64,000 nucleotides of DNA from Juglans regia (GCF_001411555.2 NC_049909.1:18276623-18340622), one strand, 5' to 3'; shown: positions 1 through 13,200, counted from the stretch's first letter. Made by a program: numbers and translations. The notes: generated by a model not told the origin, from the letters alone.

Positions 1-53
1 CCAATTATATCGCTCAATTTGACCACTTGATATATATATATACACTAGCGGTT

Positions 54-79
54 GGGCAATGTGCGAGGCACATTTGCCC
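54..79. repeat. Short hairpin
   Basis: GGGCAATGTGC (54-64) pairs with GCACATTTGCCC (68-79) across a 3-nt loop, with one bulged base. It lies next to a TA run and may be the tip of a MITE. Confidence 0.55.
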
Positions 80-1171
80 GGTTGAAAAATAACTTATTTT
101 ATAAAATAAAATATGTTTTGGGTTAAAAAAAAAAAACATAATCATAAGTGAAATAAGTAGTATATAGAGAATTTTTTATGAACTCAATTTCTGTACCTAA
201 CAAGTGAAAAGAGATGTGGAGAATTTTTATGATAGTGATAGTACTTCATTATATAAATCGAAGCAATCCAACTGAAGAAAAAAAAATGAGAAGTGGTAAA
301 ATGAAAGGTTGGATTTAAATCTTAAAAAGTTTAATGTACCAGCAGCATACTCATCCTTCAAAAAACAACACACGTAGACATTATATCCTTAGATATGATT
401 TAGATCGATGTATTAATAGTAGTGACATGGTTTGTGAATAGTAATATATAAAATTATTTGGATTAAGATGTTTTATTTGATTTTAGAAAATGAGAAAAAA
501 AAAAGTTAAAATAAAAATATTATAAAAGTTAAAATATTATTGGAATATAATTTTTTAATGTAGTTTTTGTTTTAAAATTTTAAAAATTTATATTTAAGAA
601 AATTGTAATGATTAGATTAATAAATTAAAAAATATTTTATATTTAAATAATATTTTAAAAAATATATAAAAGTTTATGAAAACTTAAGAATCTATTAATC
701 TCTTCCTCGAACTCAATAATTTTGTTTGGGAAGAGATAGATTGTCAATTCCCTCCTGACCCAATGATGTTGTAAATTTTTTATTTTTTTAAAAATGTTTA
801 TGATGATTAAAAAAATACATGAAAAAAAATCTAATTATTTATATAGTTATACTTTTTTAAAAATATTTAACAAAATTTTATTATTTATTTAATGATGGAA
901 TATTAGTATTTTATAAATGGCTTGGTTATTTTGAAATTAGTGGTAAAATCCTGTATGGCGTATGATATAATAAACAGTAATAGGATATGCGAAAAAAACA
1001 TGCGAAGAAAAAAAAAAAAAACAGCTTCTTTATTGATCATTTAAAACTCAAAAATCAATATTTTTTCCACTTTTTCTTTCTTCCTCTCTCTCATTCCCTA
1101 CGCACGATTGCGGTATTGCGTCGCACATTGGCATTCACATGGACAAAAAAAAAAAAAAAATTTACTGTTCA

Positions 1172-1258
1172 TTACTGTTCATCATAATGTCGATGAACAG
1201 TAATAAGATATGAAAAAAAAAAGGCTGATTTAGATTTACTGTTCACGATGAACAGTAA
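1172..1258. repeat. Two adjacent inverted repeats
   Basis: TTACTGTTCAT (1172-1182) is mirrored by ATGAACAGTAA (1193-1203). The same word pair recurs at 1237-1246 and 1248-1258. The pattern suggests nested ends of a small non-autonomous element. No target-site duplication was identified. Confidence 0.5.
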
Positions 1259-1501
1259 TAAATAGTAACGTTATAGTGGCTTTTAAGTATAGGCAGATTT
1301 ACTTAGTGATCAAGAAAGTGATTTTAAGTATATTGAGATTTTTTTTAAAAAAAAAATATTTAAATATATTAAAAAAATATGAAAAAAGGCTAAAAAATAA
1401 CTAGCTTTAGCGGGCAGCAGAGTAGCTCGACTATTGTTTAAAAATGATTCCTTTGCACCACAATACTATTGCGTCGATTGCATGTTGTGGTGGAAATAAT
1501 A

Positions 1502-1542
1502 ATGCTAGAGCCACCGGCGGGGGATCTCGCTGGCTCTAGCAT
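1502..1542. repeat. Perfect 12-bp-arm hairpin
   Basis: ATGCTAGAGCCA at 1502-1513 is the exact reverse complement of TGGCTCTAGCAT at 1531-1542, with a GC-rich 17-nt loop in very AT-rich surroundings. A related word (GCTCTAGCAT) recurs near 2355, so this may be a MITE terminus. Confidence 0.6.
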
Positions 1543-2296
1543 GTATTTTTTATGTGTTTTTTTAATTCTTTTTTATATAGATTTTTTTAACAATTTTAAA
1601 TATTTAAAAAATCAAAAAAATTTAGAACATCATTAAAAAATAATTCTTTAATTACGTCGTGATTAAGGAAATATTTTATGATTTTTATTTTATTTTGTAA
1701 TTGAGGAAATATTTTTTAATAAATTTTTTTAATTTTTAATTAATAAAGTGTTTTTTTAATAATGTTTTAAATTTATTTTATTTTTTTAAAATATGAAAAA
1801 TTTTTTATGTAAAAGATAAGTTAAAAAAAATACATGCCAGAATCAGTGGAGCTCCCAGCGGAGTCCCAAGCAGTGTTTTAAATTTCATACTGTACTGGCT
1901 GGTACGGTCGAAATTTTTCGTTTCGATCGTCCGGTCGGTACAGGTACTATATCTGTTCCATACCGGCCGTACCGGCCATACCGGATTAAATTTCGGCCTG
2001 TACCGGCCTATATTTCGGTCGATACCGGCCGATATTTCGACCTGTGTGTTTTTTTTTTCATTTTTTTAAACTACAAATTTATTTTTAATTCAGATTAGAT
2101 TATTTATAATTTTTATATATATGTATTTATATATAATTTATTTATATATAGATTATTATATTTAGAATATAATTTATATATATTTATATATATAATTTAT
2201 TTATATATCGACTATTTCAAAATATTATTTCAAAACGCTATTCTAAAATAGGACTAATATCAAAATATTTTATTTCAATACTATCGAGTCTGATTC

Positions 2297-2356
2297 GATA
2301 TTTAAAACATTGTTCCTAAGAGGTCGGATATTTAAAACATTGTTCCTAAGAGGTCG
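2297..2356. repeat. Perfect 30-bp tandem duplication
   Basis: Bases 2297-2326 and 2327-2356 are identical, each starting GATATTTAAAAC and ending AGAGGTCG. Two copies only. Confidence 0.9.
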
Positions 2357-3572
2357 CTCTAGCATTGTCCGTGGCGGAAAATCTCGGTACATGCCACATG
2401 GTAGTCCCCGCCTATAGAGACTTTCGAATGAAGTAGTAACAGCTAATGTGGCTGTGTAGACAGCCACGCCACCTTGCTGTTTTTAATGATGACACTTAGG
2501 ACAGCCCATCAATCAATTTGGGACCCAGTCTGTCTGTCTCTCGCATACTGTCTGATGCATTTGCGCACACGTATGTCCGTCTCTCGCCTTTCAAGATCGT
2601 GCTACACCGAGAGATACTCTCGAGGGATGCTTTTGGACTCTTACCTGAATTGAGTTGTGTTAATTTTTTTTATAAATAATAATAAATTAAGATGGTTAAA
2701 TAAGTTTAATAGATTTTATTAATTTAAAATATACTTAAATATTAAAATAAGTGTAGATATATTTTTAAGAAATTATAAAATAAATAAATCTCACCATTAT
2801 TTAATACTATTCACCTAAGAAAAATCAAAATAATTTACTCTTCCAATACCATGTATAGCAAAGAAAAAAATTTTGTATTTACATGTCCTGCAGCCATTCG
2901 CGCAAACAAAAATAATGGTCAAAGACTCAAAACGTGGAGTTGGAGCAGCCGTTGCTTTTTCTTTTTTTTTTTCATTTTCATAGTATTTACAATTCCGTTT
3001 TCTTTAAGTTTTTTTTTTCATATTACTTTTTCTTTAATTTTTTTATCCGTTTCCTTTCATTTATTTTTTTACAGAAATCACTGATAGATGAAGTCAACAA
3101 TCTTTGCAAAGTCAAGAATGGGTTACGTCGGTCTACAGTATAAAACAAGTTGAATGCTTTTACGGATGTAAACTCAGCTCAAAGTATATTTGGATGACAC
3201 ATGAGGTTTCAAAGTGAACTGAGCTGAACTACTTTTAACATCTAAATGAATCCGGCCTAGTTTATTTTTATAGATAAAATAAGATGAGATAAGGAGATAT
3301 AAAAATTAAAAATTAAATAAAATATTATTATAATATATTTTTTAATATTAATTTTATTTTAAGATTTAAAAATTATTTATTTTATTTTGTGTGAAAATTT
3401 AAAAAAATTATAATTATTAGATGAGATTAAATGAAAATAATTGTGAAAACAAAAACCTTAAAGTTATTTTGTTTATTTTTTTTTTACATATTTTTTCTAT
3501 ATTTTTAAATATTTTTTAAAAAGAAATCCGCTTTCGATAGCATTCTTCAGAGCACATAGCATTATTCCTTAT

Positions 3573-3656
3573 TCAAACTTGTATAGTATTAATATTCTTC
3601 GATTCCATTTTTTTTTTTTTTCAAACTTGTATAGTATTAATATTCTTCGATTCCAT
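3573..3656. repeat. 36-bp direct repeat, spacing 48 bp
   Basis: Bases 3573-3608 and 3621-3656 are identical, each starting TCAAACTTG and ending GATTCCAT, separated by a T run. Probably slippage or a local duplication mediated by the T tract. Confidence 0.9.
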
Positions 3657-4786
3657 ATTTTTTTTTAATTTTTGATATGTTCGTATTTCACATTTTCTCT
3701 TCACTAAAAAATAAAATTACCAATTTCTCTCCATTAAAATCTAAAGGAATTGATGGTAGACTCATCGTTAGACATAAAGCGATGGAATTTAGTATTGTTT
3801 ATCCGAGTTTCAATTTGGGAATTTGGGTTTCAAAATCGGGCTGGAACCCAGACCGGATTAGCACGGGTCAAACTGGGGCCGTAACCCAGATTGAAACCGA
3901 TTTTTAAAAAACCAGAACTCAGGTTAGTTTTTTTTTTTCTTTAACCAAAGGCTACATGTTATGAATATTTTTTTATAAAAAAAATGTTGATGCAGCATTC
4001 AAATTCTATTTATTTAATTTTTAAAATGAAAGTCTATATGTTCCTTGACTACCAATAAAAAGCCTTGTGGAAAAGAGAAGTGAGTAAAAAAAAAAAAAAA
4101 AACCATAAATGGATATTCATTAGACATAATATGTATTTTCCTTTTGATTTTCTATTCATTTAGTTGCTAGAAAAGAATAAAAAAGAAGAAACATCAAAAC
4201 ATTCAAATTGAAAATAAAAAAAAGAGATACCAGATTGTCAACCTGGATTTCGAGTTTTAAACCCAGTACTTGGATCGGGTGTACTTGAATTTTTCTATGT
4301 AGGTACTAGTCTAAATTTGTTTCGAATCGAAATCCAGTTATCCGAGTTCTTGAACCGGCCGAGAAAAAACCCAATTCGGATGAATATGCCTAATAGAATT
4401 AATTATCCAACATCCCAATATGTAGTACGGGTTCTATGGTTCTATCATACCATATCATACGATTTTGCTGTACATCAGATATCTCAATTTTTAAAACTGA
4501 TATATATAAATATCTATTATTTTGTCCAATTAGATTATTCCATAGATAAAAACCATCATGCAGATATTTATTTATGTTTTTTTAAACCAAACCATATCTT
4601 GTAAATATTATATATATATTTTTTTAATTTTTTTTTTTATAAAAGAGACGAGGTCATATGATGATGACCTCCTCCCACTACTATATTAAAAAAGACCTCA
4701 CTTGTGGTGGAGGAAAACCTTAACAACTAAACAAACCAAAACATACTACATTGGAAGTTCCTTAACCACCTACAAACCAAATAAAA

Positions 4787-6411
4787 CTAACAAAATCTTA
4801 ATGCCGGTAAGCCCGCCTTTTCTACATGATAAATCCCTTTTAAGTGTGTTGGCAATTCCACCGAGTTTCTCCAACAAGATAAGCTGCCAGCGGCACCCAA
4901 CTTAGCTAGGCTATCAGCCAAACCATTGCATTCTCTATAAATGTGCTGCACTGTGTACCTTGTTGAACTTAACAATTGCATTATCTCCTCCCAAAAATCT
5001 TCTAGGTACCAAATACCACAATTTCTTTTCCGCAGCCAATTGACTAAAATGTTTGAGTCCATTTCCACTTCAACAAATTGTAGCCCCATATCTCTGCAAT
5101 GCCGAAGCCCATGCAGTAAAGAAATTAATTCAGCATTATTGTTTGTACCTTCAGGAATTTGCTGCGCATATGCCAGCCTGAGGTCCCCTTTGTCATCCCG
5201 TATTACTCCACCTATACCCGATCTTCCTGGATTACCCAGACTGCATCCATCCGTGTTGAGCTTGAACCAGCCAACTCTCGGTTTCTTCCAGCCAACCAGT
5301 TTTACTTCTTTCCTTGTCTTGTGTTTAATGGGAACCCCGAGATCCAACAGAACTGCATCATCAACATTGTTCCATTTTTTTGCTGCTTTGAGTTTTAATC
5401 CAACCCAGGAGATCCAGTAGATAATTATTCTCCAAAGAGTCTCTTTCGGAATATCCAGCCCTTCCATCTTTTTTTTACATCTCCATAGCCAAATCTGCCA
5501 AGTGACAATTGAAGGTATTAAACCAATCAACATCCCCCGAGCAGAGCATTTTTTTGCTCTGTTTAACCACCATCCTACTCTCTGTTTCCAAGAAACGGAA
5601 TGAACAAACACCATGCCCAACTGATTCGAGACCTTTCTCCATACATACTGCGCCACTTCTCCTCTTGACAGCACATGATCCATGTCTTCATAGGCTCCAG
5701 CTTCACAGCAGACACATTTTGATACAATTGGAATCGCCTCTTTTCTCAGATTGTCATCAACTGGAAGCCCCTCATGAGTAGCTTGCCACATGGTCATTGA
5801 AATGTTCTTTGGTAGACACGAGTTCCAGATCCAATTAAAACCTGGAATTTCTGGTGCCCTTTTTCTCGTCTTTTCCCAGGCATTTTTCACTGAAAATTTT
5901 CCATCTGGATTACCCATCCAGATCAATTTGTCCGGGCCTTGTCTGCAATTTCCCAACTGCATCAGTACTTCCAAGGCTTTTTCCCTTCCCAGTAATTCTG
6001 TTAGTAATTCCTCATTCCACCCAAAAGCCAACTTACACTCTTTTATTGATAACCTCGGCATTGGTATATTCATACCAGGAACTCCCAATGGCTCCAACGA
6101 GGACCATTTATCCCACCACAGGGACACATCCCCATCCATAACACGCCATCTAGAGTGTTGTAATACCTCCGGAATACTTCTCATCACCATACGCCAAAAC
6201 CCCGAACCCCTCCTTGGATTAACCAAGGAAATATGGCTGTCTTTAATATATTTGGCTCGAAAAAAGGAGGACCATAATGATTTATCCGCGAGCACTTTCC
6301 AAGCTAACTTCATGTTTAAAGATTTTTGAACTTCACTTAAACATCTCAGCCCAACTCCTCCCTCCTCCAAAGGTTTACAAATTTTTTCCCAAGCTACCCA
6401 TTTTTTTTTCC
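4787..6411 (-). pseudogene. LINE 3' portion: zf-RVT and RNase H
   Basis: This continues the LINE protein after the frameshift. It includes the conserved W-A-W-E-K-I-C-K-P block just past the break, a Cys-rich stretch (CVCCEAGAYEDMDHVL) of the zf-RVT kind, and a C-terminal RNase H (RVT_3) domain with its acidic residues visible: NTDG, NNAE, MDS and LADSLAK. It is open to its stop at 4787 and about 554 codons long. The upstream Met of this open frame is an accident of the frameshift, not a start. A 3'UTR of about 150 bp and the A tail follow. Confidence 0.85.
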
Positions 6412-8220
6412 TTCCCATTTTCCATACCCCATAAGAAAGTATTGAACGCACGATTCATTGACACTATAGTAACCTTGGGTATAGGAATCACCGACAGCAA
6501 ATGGACTGGGAAACTAGAAAGTACATGCCTAAGCAAAATTAATCTCGCCCCTTTAGATAGCAACCGAGCCTTCCACCCTTCTATCAAACTCTTAATTTTA
6601 CCCAACAACTCCTCCAAATGTCTATTTAGTAATCTACCAGAGACAATTGGAACTCCTAAATATTTAAAGGGAAACGTACCTTGCCCAAACCCCGTAGTTC
6701 TTAGGCTGGAACGCCTTCTTGTCCTTGTAATATGCTTCGAGAAGTAAATCGCCGATTTTTGTTTATTCACTACTTGCCCCGACCAATCTCCATATTTTTT
6801 CAGACAATCCATAATTGTTTTAACTCCTTTTTTCGCCCCATTAGCAAAAATAACCATGTCATCTGCATATAGAAGGTGTGAAATCAACGGCGCTCCCCTC
6901 GGATGTGATAACCTTCCAATCATCCCATTTAGAAATTTTTCTTTTAAGAGTCTTGAAAAAATTTCTTCCACTAGAATGAACAAAATTGGGGATAAGGGAT
7001 CTCCTTGCCGCAACCCCCTTCCCCCTTTATAATATCCCTTTACCGTACCATTCATCACCACCGAAAACCATACTTTCGTTACACATTGTTTTACCAATTC
7101 CCGAAACTGAGATGAGAACCCGAAAGCATCCAATACCTGTAAAAGGAACTCCCAGCTAATGCTATCATAAGCTTTTGCAAAATCCACCTTTATCATTACA
7201 TTACCTCCTCTGACTTTTTTATTCAGGCTTTGAATCAATTCCTGTGTTAGGCTGATATTTTCCAGTATACTTCTACCGGGTATAAAGGCACCTTGTTCTT
7301 GAGAGATTTTATTGGTCAGAATCGGCACTAATCTTCTCACTAGCAATTTTGAGCATACTTTATAAATTACCGAGCACAAGCTAATTGGTCTGAACTTTTC
7401 AAAACTTGTAGGGTTGGAAACCTTCGAGATCAAAGCTAGATAAGTTGAGGAGTAAAACCTGGGTAATTCACTCCCTCTGAAAAAATCCCACACTGCTTCC
7501 ACCACATCCCCCTCGATTAACCACCAACAACTTTTATAAAAACCCGACGTAAAACCATCCGGACCAGGTGAGCTATCTACTGGAATCGAAAAAACTGTCT
7601 CCTTGATATCTTGGATTGAAGGGAGCGCACACAGACTGCTATTTTCCTGCTCTGAGATTTCTTTTTTTATCCAAGGTGACAAATCCGGACAAGGCCTGCA
7701 ATTTCTAGCGCCCATGAAATCAGAAAAATACTTCACTGCTTCTTCATGTACAGCTTCAGGGGAACAAATTCTACGTCCGTCCTCTAGAGTCATATCTCGG
7801 ATCCAATTACTACCTTTGTTTTTTAGACTACGAAAAAAATGAGCATTAACATCCCCTACCTCAACCCACCTTTGTTTAGCAATCTGTGACAGTCTCAGTT
7901 CCTCCCTACGTGTCCACTCTGCCAGCTCCAATTTTGCTGCCAACAAAGCCGAATCAACCTCCTCAGATCCGTCCACTTGAAGTCTGGAGTCCAAATCAAC
8001 TATCTCCTTTTCCAACTGGTCGATATGTGTATGTGTCCAACCAAAAACATTTACATTCCATTGTTTGAGCGCCACCCTCAGCTTTTTTAATTTACATGCC
8101 AACTTCCACAGCCCAGTCCCAATTGCTTCTTCCTCCCATACTGTTTTAACACAATTAAAAACATCTTCGTGTCTCGTCCACATTTCCTGGAATCTGAAAG
8201 GCGATGGGCCGTATCGTGTC
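6400..8220 (-). pseudogene. LINE reverse transcriptase portion
   Basis: About 600 codons of plant L1-type reverse transcriptase run from the truncated 5' edge. Visible are the fingers motif SSPGPDGFTSGFY, the block ending AKAYDSISWEF, GLRQGDPLSPILF and the catalytic LLYADDMV. The endonuclease that should precede it is missing. The first residues of the open frame (before about 8220) are translated flanking microsatellite. The frame is lost in a T8-9 run (A run on the coding strand) at about 6403-6411, and RNase H continues in another frame. It would have copied LINE RNA at the nicked target; this copy cannot move by itself. Confidence 0.88.
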
Positions 8221-8233
8221 ATTATATATATAT

Positions 8234-8704
8234 ATATATATTCATATATCAACTTAAAATAAACTATAATAAATTAAATAGATTAAGAATATAAAAATGA
8301 TATTTACAATCTTAGGATGTGTAAATTTTGTATATTTAAATTGAAAAAAGTGAATAAATATGATAACTACATAAAAAAATGAGTGCTGCTACTCTGTCGC
8401 ATGAGTAGCACAGCTCATTTTGACCGCTAGTTCAAATTTATTATTATTTTTTTATCATTTTAAAACATTTTTTAAAAATATAAAAAAAATATCAATATAC
8501 TAATATTCACTTTTTAACTATTAAGTAAAAAAAATTAAAAAAAAATATGAGTTGTCAAAATGAATGGGCAAATGAAGTGGGCATAGTAACATTTTTTTTA
8601 AAAAAATTATTTTTTCAATAATAAATTTCTTTTTTTTTTTTTTATAAATATTTGTGATTATTTTAAATTTATATCTAGGATTGTACTTAGGCACCGTTAT
8701 TAAC
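8234..8704. other. AT-rich spacer between two head-to-head LINEs
   Basis: About 470 bp with no gene. It contains A/T runs, and the word GAGTAGCAC at 8402-8410 echoes GTGCTGCTAC at 8384-8393 as a weak inverted repeat. Nothing else recognised. Confidence 0.6.
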
Positions 8705-8828
8705 AAGTGACAACCGGGTTGGAAATGAAGTTGAGTGCCTTCTTTTCTCTCTGAGAATAGTAAGGTGGTTCCCTTCCTTTGGCAAGGTGTTTAGTCTCTC
8801 CTTGCAGAGAGTGTAGTTTTAGAAAGCT

Positions 8829-10280
8829 ATGGAGGTGGAAGAGATAATTATGTCAAAACAGTGGAAAAAACTTAATCTAACTGATGAAGAAAGTGCAATT
8901 TTTCATGCTTCTACGGAACAAGAGTACGAAATTCATGGAAAACATTGTATTATTGGCAAAGTGCTGACTGAAAAAGGATTAAATAATGAAGCTTTTAGGA
9001 AAACTATGGCCCAAGTTTGGAGACTGGAGGGGTGGGTAAGGTTTAAGGAGTTGGGGGATCAACAATTCCTTATTGAATTTCAATTTCTTCTTGATAAAGA
9101 TAAGGTGCTAAGTGGGAGGCCTTGGTTATTTGATAAAAAGTTACTGACAGTACAAGAAGTGGATGATTCTGATGTTCTTAATTCTATACAATTCAAATTT
9201 GAACCTTTTTGGGTCCAATTATACAATATGCCTCTAGCAGCCATGTCTGAGGAATTGGGGAATCAATTTGGTGCAACTCTTGGACATGTTATCAAGGTAG
9301 ATGTTGAATCCGATGGTTCAGCATAGGGAAGATGTCTTAGAGTGAGAGTAGCTATTGATATCCATAAGCCCTTACTGAGAGGTTGTTGGTTGAGTCTTAA
9401 TGGGCATCACTACTGGATCTCTTTCAAGTATGAGAGATTACAATCTTTTTGTTTCAACTGTGGTATATTATTTCATCAAGGGAAGGGTTGTTATAGGCCA
9501 ATGACTGAACATATGAGAGAAAGAGTGTACAAACAGCAATTTGGTCCTTGGCTTCGAGCACAACCAATGAACACAAATATTTTTGATCTAAGAAAGTATG
9601 GTGGTGCAATAGATTCTAATTAGTTTCAGTGGAGGCATGAGATAGAGGCCAGTGGTGGAAAAGGGGATGAGGCTAAGGCAGACATGTTTGAAGTGATGGG
9701 GGGTTCTAAGGAGGAAATGAAAGAGTCTTCACAAAAGCAGGTTGTCAAACATGAGGATTCAGTGAGGAAGGGGGTACAGTTGGCTGCTGAGAGAGGAAAT
9801 ATGGACAAAATAGGAATCCAAGATTCCAATCCTATTGATAGCAACTATAAAGGCAGTAGGGGGTGGAATAGATAACTTGCAACAAGTAGAGGACAATAAA
9901 GGAAGCTCTTTTTTTTTAAGGAGACAGATGAGTTAATACATGACAGTCATGAGGGCAATATGGAAATGGAAGTTTCTCATCCAGCTTTGTCTACCTTCAC
10001 CATATCTCGAGACTATGAGGATTCAGATAATATAAATCCTGTTTTGAAAGGGACTTTTTCTAAAGGGTCCACGTGGAAGAGAAGAGCCAGGGCACCAAAA
10101 GGTAACTATCCAATGGATTTTGAAATTGAGCCTCAAAGCAGAAATAAGAGAGATGGGAATACACAACTGTGTGATCTGGTTATAACTAGAAAAAAACAGA
10201 AAATTGGTGAAGTGTTGGAAAACTGCAGTTTTGAAACTGGGTTGGTGGAGGCTACTGTGCAGCTCCACCAACAGCAATGA
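8829..10280 (+). pseudogene. LINE ORF1 (DUF4283-like, zinc knuckle)
   Basis: The start ATG at 8829 opens a DUF4283-like domain (residues about 1-165), followed in the same frame by a zinc-knuckle motif CFNCGILFHQGKGC. Two in-frame TAG stops interrupt it: 9324-9326 (where the family usually has Trp, so TGG to TAG is likely) and 9621-9623. The frame later shifts, and the last open piece (9960-10280) is a basic, low-complexity tail. ORF1 proteins of this class bind the LINE RNA. The final TGA (10278-10280) overlaps the ATG of the endonuclease frame as ATGA. Confidence 0.8.
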
Positions 10281-13200
10281 TAGGCCTGAGTTGGAATTGT
10301 AGAGGGCTTGGGAACCCTTGTATAGTTCGAGAACTTCAGCTTTGGGTGAAGTCTAATTGTCCCAAGGTGGTTTTTCTTATGGAAACTAAGTGTGGAAGGA
10401 AGAAAGTAGAAGAAGTAAGAAACTTAGTGGGGTTTGATAGAAGTTTTGTAGTTGACAGTAGAGGCTTGAGTGGAGGGCTAGCTTTTTTGTGGAATAATAC
10501 TGATGATATTTATTTAAATACTTATTCTCAAAACCATATATCTTTGTCTGTTAAAAGAGAGGACACCAATGAAGACATGTTGATTACTGGGTTCTATGGT
10601 CACCCTTCTACCTCATAAAGGGAGAGTACTTGGCAGTTATTGACATTGATTAAGCCTAACTCAGATAAATCTTGGATCTGCTTTGTGGATTTTAATGAAG
10701 TGATTCAAGGAGGCAGTGGCTTCTAGTGGCCTGAGTGATTTAGGGTATGAGGGGACTAAATTTACTTAGAATAATGGCAGGGAGGGAGCCTATTTCACTA
10801 AGGAAAGATTGGATCGAGTTTTTGGTAATGTCACATGGATTAAACAATTTATAGATCCTTGGGTAGCTGCTCCTCCAGCACACTCTTCAGACCATTGTCC
10901 TTTAGTGTTTTCCATGGGAAATGGAAGGGAATGGAGTAGAAATGAAGGAGGTGGCAGAACAAATATCTTTAGATACTAGGCAAGTTGGGATTTAAGGGAA
11001 GACTGCAATGGAACCATTCACAATTGTTGGTCTCAGATTGATTCATTGGAGGGATATCATTTGAGGGGTGTACACAACAAACTTCTAATTTGTAGGGACT
11101 CTTTAGTTCAGTGGAAAAAACATTCTCTTGATAAACATAGGAGACAGGCCCAGGACAAAATCAAATTGCTTTCTAATCTGCAGAATGCTAATACTGGTGA
11201 CCTGACCAAGGAAGTGAAACAAGTGCAAAAGGAACTGGACATTCAATTAGAAGAAGACAATGTAAGGTGGAGGCAAAGGGCACAACAAACATGGCTCAGA
11301 ATGGGAGACTGAAACACCAAATTTTTCCATAGAGTTGCGGATCAGAGAAGAGGAACTAATGAAATCCATAATATTGTGAAGGAAGATGGCAGTGTGGTTT
11401 GTAGCAGGAAAGACACTTCAGATACTTTCAAAATACATTATAATAATATGTTTTCTACCTCTCAACCATATAAGATTTCTGAGCGCTTGTTGTATGTAGA
11501 GAAGAGGGTGGATGAGTATATGAACAATCTATTATCAAAGGTATTCACTGCTTCTGAGGTAAAGACTGCTTTATTTCAGATGAAACCATTAGGTTCCCCT
11601 GGTCCTGATGGATTCCCAGCTGTGTTTTACCAAAATCATTGGGATATAGTGGGAGTAGATGTCACTCGAGCTGTTCTAGAGATCCTAAATTCTACTGGTG
11701 ACATGTCATGCGTAAATCAGACTTTATATAGTACTAATACCCAAGGTGAAAAAGGCTCAAGTAGTGTATGATTTCAGACCTATTTCATTATGCAATGTTA
11801 TCTACAAGCTTATTTCTAAAGTATTAGCCAACAGACTTAAGCTTATATTGCCTCAGATCATATCTCCTACTCAAAGTGCCTTTGTATCTGGTAGATTAAT
11901 TCTTGATAATGTGATTGTGGCTTTTGTGGCTATGCATTCCATGAGTTGTAAAATCAAGGGGCTGCAAGGCTATATGTCTTTGAAGCTTGATATGAGCAAA
12001 GCATACGATAGGGTGGAATGGAGTTTTTTGAGAGCAGCTATGGATAAGATGGGTTTCAGCTCTAGATGGATTGACTTGGTGATGAGGTGTATTTCTATTG
12101 TTTCTTATTCTATACTCATCAATAGTGTTCCTCAATCATGGTTTCAACCCACAAGGGGACTGAGGCAGGGAGACCCCTTGTCTCCTTATCTTTTTATCCT
12201 TGTATCAGAAGTCTTGAGTTATCTTTTATACCAAGCTTTAGCTTCTAAGCATATTCATGGGTTCCACTTTGGCAGAAGCAATTTAAGTATTAACCATTTG
12301 TTGTTTTGCAGATGATAGTTTACTCTTTTGTCGTGCAAATGGTGCAGATGATAGTTTACTCTTTTGTCGTGCAAATGGTGTAGAGTGGGTTAAGCTAATT
12401 CATCTTCTTGATTTGTATGAAAAGGGCTCTGGACAGAAACTCAACAAAGATAAAACTTCAATCTTTTTTAGTGCTAACACCAGGAGGGAAACTAGAGATT
12501 ACATCATTTCCATGGCTGGACTTAGAGCTACCTCAAGTTATGAGAAACATCTTGGATTGCCTGTTCTTATAGGCAGGTCAAGAATACAAGCTTTTAAAGG
12601 GATCCTGGATAGAGTCAGGGCTAGAATGAGTAATTGGAAGAATAAGCTACTATCTCAAGCTGGAAAAGAGGTCTTGCTCAAGGCTATCATTCAAGCACTT
12701 CCGACCTACTGTATGAGAGTTTTTAAACTGTCCAAGGCTCTTATCAGTGAACTTAATAGAGTCATGCATAATTTCTGGTGGGGACAACAAGAAAGGGAGA
12801 GGAAGACACATTGGGTTTCTTGGCATCAAATGGGAAAAGCAAAATCAATAGGAGGGTTGGGATTCAGAGAATTTGAAAGTTTTAACAATGCTCTATTAGC
12901 TAAGCAAGCTTTGAGAATTATACAAAAGCCACTCTCTTTGGCATCTCAGGTCCTTAAAATGAAATACTTTCCTACTACAAAATTCTTGAAGGCAAAGGTA
13001 GGTGGCACTCCCTCTTTCATCTGGAGAAGCATTTATTCAGCTAGACACTTGATTGAAAAGGGATCCATTTGGAGAATTGGTAATGGCCAGAGTACTCTCA
13101 TTTGGCAGGACAGGTGGTTGCCCATTCCCTCTAGTTCTAAAGTCCAATCTGTTTCACATATTCTGCCTAGGGATGCCAAGGTGGCTTCTATTATCAACCA

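Larger units (their letters stand above)
1..4606. other. AT-rich intergenic region, no gene
   Basis: No reading frame here looks like a protein; the open stretches are short, low-complexity and rich in Phe, Lys and Ser from T and A runs. The region holds many A/T homopolymers, several hairpins and short direct repeats (listed separately), and a patch at about 1883-2045 where a TACCGGCC-like word recurs in both orientations. Such patches are typical of decayed non-autonomous DNA transposons, but I could not delimit one with clean ends. Confidence 0.7.
4620..8220 (-). mobile_element. 5'-truncated LINE (non-LTR retrotransposon)
   Basis: On the minus strand the order is reverse transcriptase, a zinc-finger/connection region (zf-RVT type) and RNase H, ending in an A tail (T runs at 4620-4640 on the plus strand). 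ORF1 and the endonuclease are absent, so the element is 5'-truncated near 8220, as is usual for LINE insertions. A 13-bp word ATTATATATATAT lies at both edges (4607-4619 and 8221-8233) and fits a target-site duplication, although the target is itself a TA microsatellite, so this support is weak. The coding region is split by a frameshift. Confidence 0.85.

Noticed and set aside
987..1187. Open frame rich in Lys and Phe
   Set aside because: It is translated from A and T runs over inverted repeats; no protein-like composition.
2270..2467. Minus-strand open frame with a repeated peptide
   Set aside because: The repeated peptide is only the 30-bp tandem DNA duplication; no homology recognised.
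4941..6747. Plus-strand open frames of 90-180 codons
   Set aside because: Antisense shadows of the minus-strand LINE coding region.
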